Positions 45,737 to 56,389 of a stretch of 64,000 bases of DNA are shown here, piece after piece. Position 1 is the stretch's first letter. Every line of letters starts with the position of its first letter. Source of the DNA: Hymenoscyphus infarciens (taxonomy: Eukaryota > Ascomycota > Leotiomycetes > Helotiales > Helotiaceae); NCBI GenBank assembly GCA_001414345.1, contig LLCB01000001.1:496001-560000 (forward strand). Reading direction: 5' to 3'. The notes beneath the pieces were generated by a model. It had not been told where the DNA came from and did no database searches. It saw only the letters and a list, made by a program, of their open reading frames with translations. The position numbers were made by a program, and so were the translations under genes.

Positions 45737-47011
45737 ATAACGAAACTCTATAATCGTCATAATTTCTCCAAGCTAAAAACTACCCCGCTGGCTTACCGTT
45801 CATTTGTCGAAGAAAAACTCTTACAAGTACAAGTCTTGAGCGTCAAGTTACGTCCAGTCTGTTGAGCTAGAAACCATAAAGAAGAAGAAGAAAATGATTA
45901 TTCTGCGTGGAACTTTGAAGTAAAATAAAGGAGAGTGAAGTAATCTTACATCTAACCGCAAGCTGACTAGCTGAAAATTGCAAGTGTTTAGCAGCTACCT
46001 CTCGTTCTTCGTTCAAGTAACTACTCATCAACTTAGGTAGATGTAAATTTACCAAGTCTAAACATGAAAGCACAGAAGTGACTTAAGATTTCCACAAAAA
46101 AAAAGTTTCATCTTGTAGTATAATTTTCACCTCCCCAGGTTTCACGTAAATAACGACCGATAGTAGAAGAAAATTCGACGCGGGTATCTAAATATCAACT
46201 CTCGCAAATACTATAAAAAATCTACTCACACTCAACTTCTCTAAATTCAACGAGTAATAAATAATCTTTCTAGACCAATAACTCAGAACATACCCATTCA
46301 TTCTCACTTAACAATGAATTGTGCCTATTATTCCATATATCAAGTCTCCAAAATCAAAAAGCTTCACGAGGAAGAAAAAACATCTAGTCTTGACAACTTT
46401 TCTAGACCTACCATTCTCGACTGCTAAAAAGTCAAGCCTATCCAATCACTCAAGAAACCTAAATCCTCGCTCTCACAAACCTCCTCAAACAAAAAACAAA
46501 AAAACAAAAACCAAAAAACAAAAACCTCATTATCCCGCGGTATTCCAAAGAATCAAGAAAGCCCTATTTGAACCCCCCAAACCATCTAGGTCAGGATCCC
46601 CTTATCCGAGAATATCTAGAGGAACAAGGACCTGCCAAAGCATCAGCATAGACCAAAGACCACGCCTCCCATACGAAAGAGTGAAATAAGAAGGAACCGA
46701 GAGTCCGAATACCCCCACGCAGTGGCTAGCTTCAGTCATATACCACAACCAACCAGAAAGGAATGAGAAAGTGCGCGCCGTAAGAAACCCCTCTGCGTGC
46801 TTCAGTCTCGAGTTGATTTTTCCTTTCCCTCTCCCACCATGCCATGCCCCCCCCCCTTTTTTTTTTATTCACTTTGCAAAATTCTCGCAAAATCGCTAAT
46901 GTAATTGGTGAGATTTTTGGAAATCCTTGAGGAGGACAAGATCTTAAAGTATCTAGGATGATACTACTTTTCATTATTGTCCCAAAGCCTTTCTTATCAT
47001 AAGGAGACTAG

Positions 47012-47225
47012 CTCGCGATGGATAGTAAAAGCTGAAGTAAGAATGCAGATTCATACCTCCCTATCTACCCGTTGTCACGGATTGTTTGGTAAGTGAAAGT
47101 AAATTACCCTAGATACTTGGAGCTGTTTAAAATATCACCCTAGAGGTATTCTTTTGAGGTATTCAGGAAATTGTACTAGAAGTTGGAACAACGAGAGATT
47201 TACTGCCGCTTTTTCTGAGACCGGT
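47012..47225. mobile_element. Family A inverted-repeat element, copy 7
   Basis: The left outer arm CTCGCGATGGATAGTAAAAG (47012) is inverted against TTTACTGCCGCTTTTTCTGA (about 47200-47219). The right inner arm AAGTTGGAACAACGAGAG is intact (about 47180). Total is about 214 bp. Confidence 0.78.
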
Positions 47226-47489
47226 TGCACGAAAAACAAACATCCAGGTTCTTTATGAATTTCATGTACCCTTGTGCTATCGGAGAAGAAAAAGAAGAAA
47301 CGCCCCGGCTCCTTTGCCTACCCAAAATCCCTATCCAAGTCTAGGTACCGTTGCAAGATATACAAGTGCCTTCAGACTCTGTATCGATCCCTCCCTCCCA
47401 TTCAATCGCACCTTCCCAAACCAATCCCAAACAAACCCCAACACCAAGTCCTTCAAAATCAGCAAAGAGACCCTGAAATCAAAAACCCC

Positions 47490-49063
47490 TCAATCAACCC
47501 TCCTCTCTCGTCCCCAAACTTCATCCACATCCCTCTTCCCCCTCGTCTCCGGCACAAAAGCAGCAACAAACAAAAAGCTCAACGCCGCCAAAGCGGTAAA
47601 CCCAAAGTACACCCATCCCCTTCCCCCAAGCCAATTGTTCAACCAAGTATTCACAATCGGGAAGAACTGCGCAACAATAAACGTCGCCGCATAATTCCCC
47701 GCTAACGCCCAACTCTGCGTCGCACCCACCGCCTCTTGTCCCACAAGTTCAGAAGCCATCATAAAAGGCACAGGACCCAGACCCGTAGCGAAGAAAGCCA
47801 CGAAGAGGAGGACCGAGATGGCGGAGAGGGCTTTGATTTCTAAACGCAGGGAAATGGCCAGGAGGAGGGAGGAGGTTCCCATACCAGAGATGGAAAGGAG
47901 GAGACATGTTTTGCGTCCTATTTTGTCGGCTAGGGGTGCGCAGGCAATGGTTGTGAAGAGGTTGATGAGGGAGATGAGGATGGTGAGGGCGGAGGAGGAC
48001 ATGGACACTACGCCTTTAAGGAGGGAGACTGAGTACATCATGACGCTGTTTATGCCGCAGAGCTGTTGGGCGAACATTATTCCTAGGACGGCGATGATGG
48101 CCGGGCGGTAATGGGGGTCTACGATTATGGCGAAGAAACCTATGGGTGCTATGGCTGGTTTTGGTTGCGTGGAGTCGCGGCGCGTTGGGGTTTCGGGGTC
48201 TTGGAGGAGGGATTCGGAGGCTTCTTCCAGGAGGGGTTTGTTGACGCCTGTTGTGTCCCAGTGTTGAATCTCTTGGGTGATTGAGGTTTTGGACCCACGG
48301 ATTCTTTGGAGGGTTGATATGGCTTTTTGGGGGTGGTTATGGGCTGCCAACCAAGCTGGACTCTCTGGGACGAAGAAGAGACCAAGTCCTTGGAGAAGAC
48401 CCAGTCCTGCTCCTACTGCTAGGATAATTCTCCATAACGACCCTTTGCTGAGGAAGAATCCCAATGTTTGTGTGATCAAGATTCCGATATTGATTGTGAC
48501 TTGGGTCATGGAGCCGAAGAGACCTCGTTCCTTTGGTGGAGCTACTTCTGATATATAAAGCGGAACAATAACAGTTGAGGCGCCAGCTCCAACCCCGGAA
48601 AGGAACCTCCCAATCGACATGATGGGCACTGTGCCAGCCAGTGTCTCAAGACTCGAACCCAAGATGAAGAATACACTTGTTATCCGCATCGCCCATAACC
48701 TGCCATATCCCGTCGAGGTTGGTCCAGCGAATAAGGCTCCCACGAATCCTCCGACGACATAAGCCGAGGACAGAGCAGCAAACTGAGCTTCGTTCATGGG
48801 GATACATTGCGGGAGGTTCGTATCGACGCTCGAGGCAACGTCTTCGGCGACAGACTTGATGGCACAAGTGATAACATCTTGAGGGGCGTTGAGTTCAGAC
48901 TGGGGGAGTTGGTTAGCAGGTAGACAACCTAGGCTGGCCGGGGAAATGGGGAAAGTACCAAATGGAAACCGAATTGTAAAGGACCGAGAGTCGAGACGAA
49001 GATTAGAAAGATGAGATAGGCGGTTACATCTCGGATGCACTGCCTCAAACCCGTCGAAGCCAT
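47490..49063 (-). CDS. MFS sugar transporter (sugar porter, Vps73-like)
   Basis: Exon 1 is 48959-49063, the intron 48900-48958 (GTACTT to CCCCAG), and exon 2 is 47490-48899, giving 504 residues. Exon 1 supplies the first membrane span (TAYLIFLIFVSTLGPLQFGF) and joins as HL|SELNAPQDV. About twelve hydrophobic spans follow. Sugar-porter signatures include GRLWAMRI, GRFLSGVGAGASTVIVPLYI with SEVAP, PESPAWL after span six, QQLCGINSVMMYS in span seven, DKIGRKT, and PETRGK at the end. The sequence is closest in my memory to yeast Vps73/YBR241C-type transporters. Substrate is unknown. The long frame continuing upstream of 48899 is intron and 5' UTR read through and is not the N-terminus. Confidence 0.9.
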
Positions 49064-51065
49064 GTGGTGAGTTAGTCGGTGTTGAGTTGAGGGGTTGTTG
49101 GCTGGTTTCTCCAGCCTTGTGATGGGTGGTGGTCGGGTGGTGGTGAGGTTGCGCTGTTCTCAACCCCACAAATTGTGCACGCTTATGAAACATGATATGC
49201 AGAGGCACCTCGCCGGTCCAACAAGATATCGCATCACATTTTGATATTGGTACTTACCTCCATCTCCAAAGAATATGTCAGACTCACAGCATTGCATCTG
49301 CACTCAATCAATCATATCGGATTCTCCCCGAAGAAATCTTCCCGTGCCTTATTTGGTGATTTCCTCTGAATTTAGACAATCTCAAGCCCACATACGAGTG
49401 GGCGAATGAGGGATCTTTCCATGACATTGCATTACTTGTTTATCGCCCCTATCTTGGACGTGACCGGTATGAGGTTATTCGTGGCCTCTCATATCGCCTT
49501 TCCCCAAGTGCTCACCCTGCTCACCAGACCCCTTTTACCCTTTAACCCCGCTCTACAACATTTCCCCTGAGCAATGGAAGACATCGGTTACCGCGTTCCC
49601 CCGGATGTTATGTTGGTTGACAAAGGCCGACTGATAGTAGTATTCCAAATTGGAAACTTGTGATACCACCGTTTCCCAACAGTGGAGGTAGTACCTTACT
49701 TGTTGTTTTTCCGGCATCCCGCTTGTCATCTTGGGAGCTGCCTTTTCCACTCAAAGCCCGGCTATCAAGGCAAGCGCTTCATCTCAATCCATACACCGTC
49801 TTCATCGACAAGACTAAAACTCGGGGGTCGGGCCGAAGAGTGATGAATTGCAACTTTGCCTTGCCTCTACCAGGTTTAGTAGTCATGTACATGAACAGGT
49901 ACTACTTGTCATACAGTACGAGGCTTGACTTGACAGACACCATGAACCTATATACCCCACCTCCTGTACCACCACGATGAGCGTCACTATGAGGTAGACG
50001 GGCTACCGGTTAAGTCGCCGTCGGAATAACATACCCCCAAATGCTATTACGGCATATTGCATGCGTTAACTGCATGTCTCTACCGCATATCCTACGCATA
50101 TCCTACGCATATCCTACGCATATCATACGTACTCCATGATTTCTGGTTGGTATGTCCCCGGTGGGACAGCGGGAGAAACAGAGTGCTGACCGACTTTGGT
50201 CCCATCTGCAGGAGTGTTGTATTCGGTAGCTCTTTGCAGATTGTAGAATTGCATTTCATTTCGTCTCTTTTTTCAAGGATGCATCTCCGTGTTGGTAGGA
50301 CAGTCAGTACGTACTGCTACATAGCTACGTTCTACTACCTCGGACTTAAGCGAAGGATTCGAATCGCACAGCCAGTTGTCCGATAACTTGCTGCCTCTCG
50401 GGCTAAATTCAAGGCTGGCTTTTACTGATGAGGATGCAGTGTGTTGATGTGGTGTTGTTGTCTCATCGCTTGCAGATTTAATGTGAGTTACCAGAAGTTA
50501 TGGCCTTGAAACCAAGGCCTCAACACGGAAATAGGTGCCACGCTACTATCATCCACTCACACAATCACCCCTCACTCTCTACTTGTACCCTTCCGCCGTT
50601 CCCGGCAACTTACTTACACACTTCCACCCGCTAATGCTCGCGTGTGCATGAACCCCAAATACGGTCACCCATCTAAACAAGGCAAAACTCACCCGAAAAG
50701 CGAGGAAGCGAGAAAGCAGAAAGCCAGAGAAGAGAGCCAAGAAAAAGGACGCTAGCATCCCGACAAATCCGTGAGAGTCTTGTCTTTGATTGCGGGTGCT
50801 GACGGTGACCCAATTGTGTGGCAGCCGCGCCCCATACAAACACCACCCAAGCCGTACTCCAACTCCGTAACTCATAACCTCCGCATTCGTGACCCCATCT
50901 CCTCCCAATCCCATCCCAGCCTGCACATCCACCCGACATCCGACATCCACATCCACATTCACATCCACCTCCACCTCCACCTGCTTGCTGCTCTGCACTT
51001 GGGCACTTGGGCACTTGGATCAACCCCAACCCCAACCCCCCTCTCTAAAAGAGAACTGAACCGTG
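49064..51065. other. Divergent promoter region between transporter and SSN3
   Basis: About 2 kb without a supportable gene. It contains four 11-bp repeats at 50081-50124 and a C/A-rich leader just before 51066. Confidence 0.5.
50081..50124. repeat. 11-bp tandem repeat CTACGCATATC x 4
   Basis: Four head-to-tail copies; the first starts TACCGCATATC and the others are CTACGCATATC. Confidence 0.9.
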
Positions 51066-52702
51066 ATGAGCCTGGCTTCAAACCCACCCTCTTCCGGGGG
51101 TGCTCCTTCCTCGGCTTCCCAGAACAGACAGACTTTAAAGAGGAGTGTGCAACAGGCTTTTGATGGTAGACAACCCCATATTTCTTCTATCCATCCACCC
51201 TTCCATTCCTTCCCATCTTCCATTCCAGTCTTAAGAGCACCATGTCTTTATTATAGTTTCTCGCTTCTGTATACTTTTTTTTCCCCCAACGACGTCAACT
51301 CGAGTTTTCGTCGGATCATTATTTTCATTATTTTCATCAGCATGTATCCACATCGTCGAGCTCATCAGAGTCATCACCCGTTTCGTCTGTTATTCAAGGC
51401 CGTCTTGAGAATTCTCACTGACATCTTCTCAGATCCAACTGATAGAGGAATCGGACCCGTCGGATATCAAAGTAAGGTTCGGGTGATCGACAGGTACAAG
51501 GTCATCGGATTCATCAGTAGTGGAACGTATGGACGTGTCTACAAAGCAGTTGGCCGTCATGGTCAGCCGGGGGAATTTGCCATCAAAAAGTTCAAACCGG
51601 GTAGGTGGTGTTCTTCTAGATATGTCGAGTAACCGCTGATCAAGAAAATGTAGACAAGGAGGGAGAACAAATTCAATATACCGGCATCTCGCAATCAGCA
51701 ATTCGAGAAATGGCACTTTGTTCCGAGCTCAGTCACATGAATGTAATCAGACTTTGTGAGATTATTCTAGAGGACAAGTGTATTTTCATGGTGTTTGAGT
51801 ATGCCGAACATGATTTACTTCAGATTATTCATCATCATACGCAACCGACTCGGCATCCCATTCCACCGGCTACTGTCAAAAGCATCATGTTTCAACTGCT
51901 GAATGGATGTCAATATTTACATGCCAACTGGGTCCTTCATCGAGATCTCAAACCAGCTAATATCATGGTCACCTCCGGGGGAGAGGTGAAAGTTGGAGAC
52001 CTGGGATTGGCACGTCTTTTCAACAAACCTCTTCACTCATTATTCAGTGGTGACAAGGTAGTGGTCACGATCTGGTATCGTGCTCCGGAACTACTCTTGG
52101 GTTCTCGACATTATACACCGGCAATCGATACATGGGCCATAGGATGTATCTTTGCCGAATTGCTCTCCCTTCGTCCCATTTTCAAAGGAGAAGAAGCCAA
52201 GATGGATTCCAAAAAGACGGTGCCATTTCAACGAAATCAGATGCAGAAGATTGTAGAAATCATGGGATTACCAAGGAAGGAACAATGGCCAAATCTCGTC
52301 AACATGCCGGAATACGCACAGTTACAGACTCTCTCTGGGCATTCGCATGGCAAAAACGGAGGCTCCAATCTAGAAAAATGGTATTACAGTACCATCAATT
52401 CACATTCTGCGACCTCCATCCCCTCATCAAACGCTTCACTCGGATCAGAGGGATACAAGCTCCTAAGCGGTTTGCTGGAATACGACCCGGAAAGACGACT
52501 CACAACGCAACAGGCTCTTAATCATCCATTCTTCAGTACCGGTGATAAAGTCTCAGCCAACTGTTTCGAAGGCATGAAAGCGGAATATCCTCATCGAAGA
52601 GTAAGTCAAGACGACAACGACATTCGAACGAGTAGTTTACCAGGCACGAAGAGAAGTGGACTACCCGATGATTCGAGACCGGTGAAGAGGATAAAGGAAT
52701 GA
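51066..52702 (+). CDS. ssn3: Mediator-associated cyclin-dependent kinase Ssn3 (Cdk8/Srb10)
   Basis: Exons are 51066-51165, 51433-51600 and 51654-52702, giving 438 residues. The junctions read AFD|DPTDRG and KKFKP|DKEGEQ, both phase 1. The kinase starts about residue 54 ([20 protein letters not shown]), with catalytic lysine in FAIKK (K85), cyclin-C-contact helix SQSAIRE (102-108, matching the SMSACRE motif of animal Cdk8), HRDLKPAN (185-192), DLG in place of DFG (205-207), and [17 protein letters not shown] and SQSAIRE separate Cdk8-type enzymes from other CDKs. The kinase pairs with cyclin C (Ssn8) in the Mediator CDK module and phosphorylates RNA polymerase II and transcription factors. The first intron (267 bp) is long for this genome. 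The start was chosen because the upstream frame has a stop at 51057. Confidence 0.95.
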
Positions 52703-53351
52703 ATGAGATGAAGCGAGGTTGACAAGAAAAACATGTCATCCTTGCATTACATCCATCCCCTCGGAAACTTCCGCAGGTTGCAGGTTTCGGAGACTTACAT
52801 GAAGAGACGGAGCACATGATCCTTTTTTCGAAAGGTTTCAAAAGAGGGGGTTAAACGCGCCTAATACTTCCTTGAGGGGATTCCAGGTTCATTTGGGATA
52901 AGAGCGGTGTGACATGTAGTGCTTTTTTGCCAAGTCTCCACTTTCTGCGGATAAATTCAAGGAATTGATGGGATCACGTGCTTGAAGTCAAAAGAGCTCA
53001 GCCACATCTCGCATGACGCCACAGTAGATTCCGTCAGCCAAGACTGATACGTCATGCGGTATGCGCAGTGTTTGTTTGGGCTGTGGAAGGCTGGTAACTG
53101 GGATGGGCTGGTTGAACAGCCTTGAATTGAATGTTTAATCTGTTGCGGGGAATATATATACACCCTCTTGTATCTCTTTGGTTCTCGACCTTCTTTCACA
53201 CAACTACAACCTCAAAAGACATTACCTCAAATCAATATCAAAACCACACAGCAACCACAGACAAACACATCACAACTCTTCATCAAAACCCAATATCACA
53301 TTCAAACAACAAACACACTTCCTCACATCATCAAGAAAAACATCAAGCAAC
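52703..53351. other. 3' flank of SSN3 and promoter/leader of small gene
   Basis: It contains the TATA box at 53153-53160 and about 190 bp of A/C-rich 5' leader before the ATG at 53352. No other gene is supported. Confidence 0.5.
53153..53160 (+). promoter_or_regulatory. TATA box of the small gene
   Basis: TATATATA followed by a pyrimidine-rich start region and a long A/C-rich leader (CAAACACAC-type words) resembles promoters of highly expressed fungal genes. Confidence 0.55.
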
Positions 53352-53477
53352 ATGCCTCTCTTCTACAGCAAAGGATTCGGTGGTCGTCGCGCTGGTGGAA
53401 ATGTCACCGCTGATAGACATGGTGTTCATCGTCCAGTTTGGAGAATGAGACTTTGTGGACTCAATTGCTTCCGTTAG
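53352..53477 (+). CDS. Candidate small protein, 41 aa
   Basis: A 42-codon frame (MPLFYSKGFGGRRAGGNVTA at the start; ...CGLNCFR at the end) with the context AACATGCC behind a TATA box and an unusually long A/C-rich leader. It is very basic and glycine/arginine-rich, with two cysteines near the C-terminus. The promoter and leader structure is the main reason for the call, and GC content rises exactly in the frame. There is no signal peptide. I do not recognise it. A longer frame starting at 53178 exists only because the leader lacks stops. Confidence 0.55.
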   Translation: MPLFYSKGFGGRRAGGNVTADRHGVHRPVWRMRLCGLNCFR

Positions 53478-54317
53478 AGCCCTTCATTCATCACGAGGAA
53501 TGCTCTATGGATTGACTCGGGTGTGGAACGTTGGGCTGTTATGAGGGTGGCCTGATGATCTTCGGCGAGTCAGAGGCGGATGCGACTGACGAGGGGAATT
53601 GTATTATATGGAACTTTCATGATTGGAGCATGCGACACGATGGCGTTTTTGGGATCTGATTGATGGGCTAGCATGGGGATGAGCGATGGGGGGTTTAATT
53701 AACCCTCGACTCGCTGCGTACTTGTACAGTTTTGGTATGCGGTCTGGGCTTGGTACTGGCGATGGACCTGCACAGAAATACTAATGAAACAAAATTCAAA
53801 ATAAAAGCTGTCTCTCATGAGCTAAGGATTTATCAAGTTAGTGCGCTCAATATTCCTTTCCTCCCATCAACTTGTTTCGAAACTCAAGTCGTGTCTATCT
53901 GTCTGGGAGTGAATGACAAAAGAGCTTGCTTTATACGAGCGTCGAACCAAAGTCAGAAATTGAAGAGTCTACTCTTTCCATTCTCCTACTCTTGCTCGCA
54001 CAATCTACTCTAACATAAAATCCATCCCACGCTCTCTAGTATTCTTATTGCCAGTTTTCCAAATATTAAATTCTATTTCTGGATATGTATTTCTGTCTCT
54101 CAAACCAGAGTAATAGCCCCTCTCCATTCAAAGCCATTACAATCCGTATGTTTACTGATGTTACTCGTCTCGTTCTGTTTTCCCGAGCTTTTACTTCTCT
54201 CATTACAACACCACAAACTCTTGCAAGATTCCCCTGATGGATGGATGTGTTGGTGCTCTAAGTTCCAATTTCTCCTCCACACTCCCACAAGACTAGCCAC
54301 CTTCCATAATCCAAACC
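53478..54317. other. Intergenic region
   Basis: Probably 3' UTRs of two convergent genes. Short frames only. Nothing recognisable. Confidence 0.5.
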
Positions 54318-55708
54318 TCATGCAGAAACCCTACCCCTCATACTCCCCGTATTCCATGAACCCGAAAATCTCCCCCGAAATACCATCTCCAAACTCTTTA
54401 AATCTTCTTTCTCACAAGAATCAACTCCGAAATCAACACCTTCATCTATTTTCTTCGTCCCAGCTCCGTTCTCATCCCTCTCACCTATCCCGCCAACCGC
54501 TTCACCTCCCTCATTCCCACCAACCTTATCATTATTCCCAGTCCCCAAGTTCCCACTCTGCTCCCCAGAAAAGACATCCAAATCCCCATCCCCAATCCCA
54601 TAAAGCCCCATGATCTTGCCCCTAATCCCATTTTTCAAGTGTCCCCCCTCGCGATTGAGAACTTTAATCATGAATCCCCTCACCTCCTTTAATTCCCGCC
54701 TCTCATTTTGTTTCCTGATCCTGCGGGCGTCGAGGAAGGATTGAGGGGGTGGGGTGAGGAGGTTGGTGTTATACTGCGTTGGAGAGGTGGGTGTGAGATT
54801 CGAGGGGGCGAGATGATTCTGGGTATGTGGGCGGCTCAGGTTTTGGGCGGAAATTGAGAATCTTGGATTTTGAGCCGAATAATTCAGGTTCGGATTCAAG
54901 GTATGGTAATGCCCCGGATTAAAGGGCGTACACGCCAAATTCGGGGATGATCGATTCGGGAAATTCCTCGTCATGCCATGCGTGTTTGTGTTACGTGTGT
55001 GGATCTCATCTACATTCCCCTTTCCAAGACGATGATTCCGGATACTTGGGAATGGATTTCTTCTCTCCCCTCCCCTTTCCCTCTCCCTCGTAGACTTATC
55101 TCTCGTAGGCGTTCTCCGTTCGATCGACCCTACACCAAGGGAACAATCTTGTGTCTCTCCTTCTGGGGGCGTGAGGATCACTGTTAGTTGTGGGGATTGA
55201 AAGATTATTCTTGAATTTTGCATATTGAGTTTTGGAGCGGGCTCTTCTTTTTTGTTGGTTGTGGCCTCGAGATCAAAATGGACTATTTTCTGTTGTTGTT
55301 GTTGTTTGCTGGATTTCCTGCTCTTGGGAGAGGGCGATGATTTGGGTTTTGGTACTGTGCCTGTGGAGATAGAGGCGGGGTTATCGTTATTCCAGATGTT
55401 TATTACTGGCGGATCGATAGAAAACGATTGTTGACTTATTCTCTGCATATCTGCTGCTTTTCGGAGCCAGGTGTGCCATGATGGGGTGTCGTCTGATACA
55501 GTGGGCTCTCCAATTGAGGGGTTGGTATCAATTCTTGTGGATTCCTTGCCGTTGGTGTCCGTCTTCAACTCCCCTTCTTGGTCTCCGAATTCTCGGGGCT
55601 TTTCTTTGGCATTTTTGAATCTGTTGAATGATTAAAGAAGGAAGTGGAATCTGAGTTGGATACTTACGGTGCCTGTGTGGCATTAAACAACCAAGAGAAT
55701 CGCGGCAT
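54318..55708 (-). CDS. Hypothetical low-complexity protein, 447 aa
   Basis: Exon 1 is 55668-55708 (MPRFSWLFNATQAP), the intron 55621-55667 (GTAAGT to TCAACAG), and exon 2 is 54318-55620. Exon lengths 41+1303 give 448 codons with the stop. The protein is mostly disordered: acidic N-terminus, poly-Q/K stretch (SKQQQQQKIVHFDLEAT), a charged R/E region, and N/P/S-rich middle. Two ordered-looking segments stand out: SWHTWLRKAADMQRISQQSF near residue 55 and, near residue 310, DARRIRKQNERRELKEVRGF leading into MIKVLNREGGHLKNGIRGKI. The last is probably a conserved helix pair. I cannot name a function. The tiny first exon with a clean phase is good support for the start. Confidence 0.68.
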
Positions 55709-56389
55709 AAATCCTCTTTCTGACGAATTGAAAAACTGCTATAATTCCCCGTCATCAATTCTTCACGAACTGACAACCTCAGATACTTCACAACTGAGTA
55801 AACAAATCAATCAAATGTTGGCATGAAGTTGTAGGAAATCGTGGGGGAACCCCGTAGTAGTGTCAAAAATTAGTCGAGATCAAAAATCCAATATTCAATA
55901 GGCGCATCTTTCTCATTCATTTTCTTTTCCAGTGGGGACCCCCGGAATATTTAAGACACGGTAACCAGAAAGGGATGGAGCTGAAGTCAATGAGGCTGAA
56001 ATAGACCCCAATTTAGTACCCGGGTCCAATGAAATTGAGTACTCGGGGAATAAATTAAGATGTCTTGGCCTTTCTTCTTCGACGTGGGAAATGTAATGAT
56101 GTTTTCGGCAATGTATGCGAGATTTACATCGGATCAGCCATATTCATAGGTCGTCATACCCCTCCAAAGTCTCTTGGTTTTAGCGGTCAAGTCGATTTAA
56201 CAGGTCAAGAATCCCGGATGGCGTTTAAATAAGTCCCCGAAGTGGTGGTGGTGATGCATGTTTTGACTGTTGTCATTGTGTGGCTTCTTTCGTGGATAAG
56301 TATTCGCCAAAAGGACGGCCTGGAACCCCGATAAGCATGGGGGCACCAGGGCAGCAGACACGCGGGTGACAGACCTCTTGGCACACACT
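55709..56389. other. Intergenic region
   Basis: Normal composition, with no gene recognised. It changes abruptly to AT-rich sequence near 56.39 kb. Confidence 0.5.

Larger units (their letters stand above)
45465..47489. other. Intergenic region with two family A copies
   Basis: It contains element copies at 45.6-45.74 and 47.01-47.22 kb. Between them, 46.2-46.7 kb has a TATA-like ACTATAAAAAAT (about 46207), a C/T-rich leader and an ATG at 46315 opening a 37-codon frame; a neighbouring frame continues to 46689. This might be a small or damaged gene but is not strong enough to call (see findings). Confidence 0.45.

Noticed and set aside
48900..49208. Extended N-terminus of the sugar transporter in the exon 2 frame
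   Set aside because: It lacks the first membrane span; a 59-bp intron and an exon in another frame restore the expected family start.
50340..50365. GGATTCGAATCGCAC resembling a tRNA T-arm
   Set aside because: No cloverleaf can be built around it on either strand.
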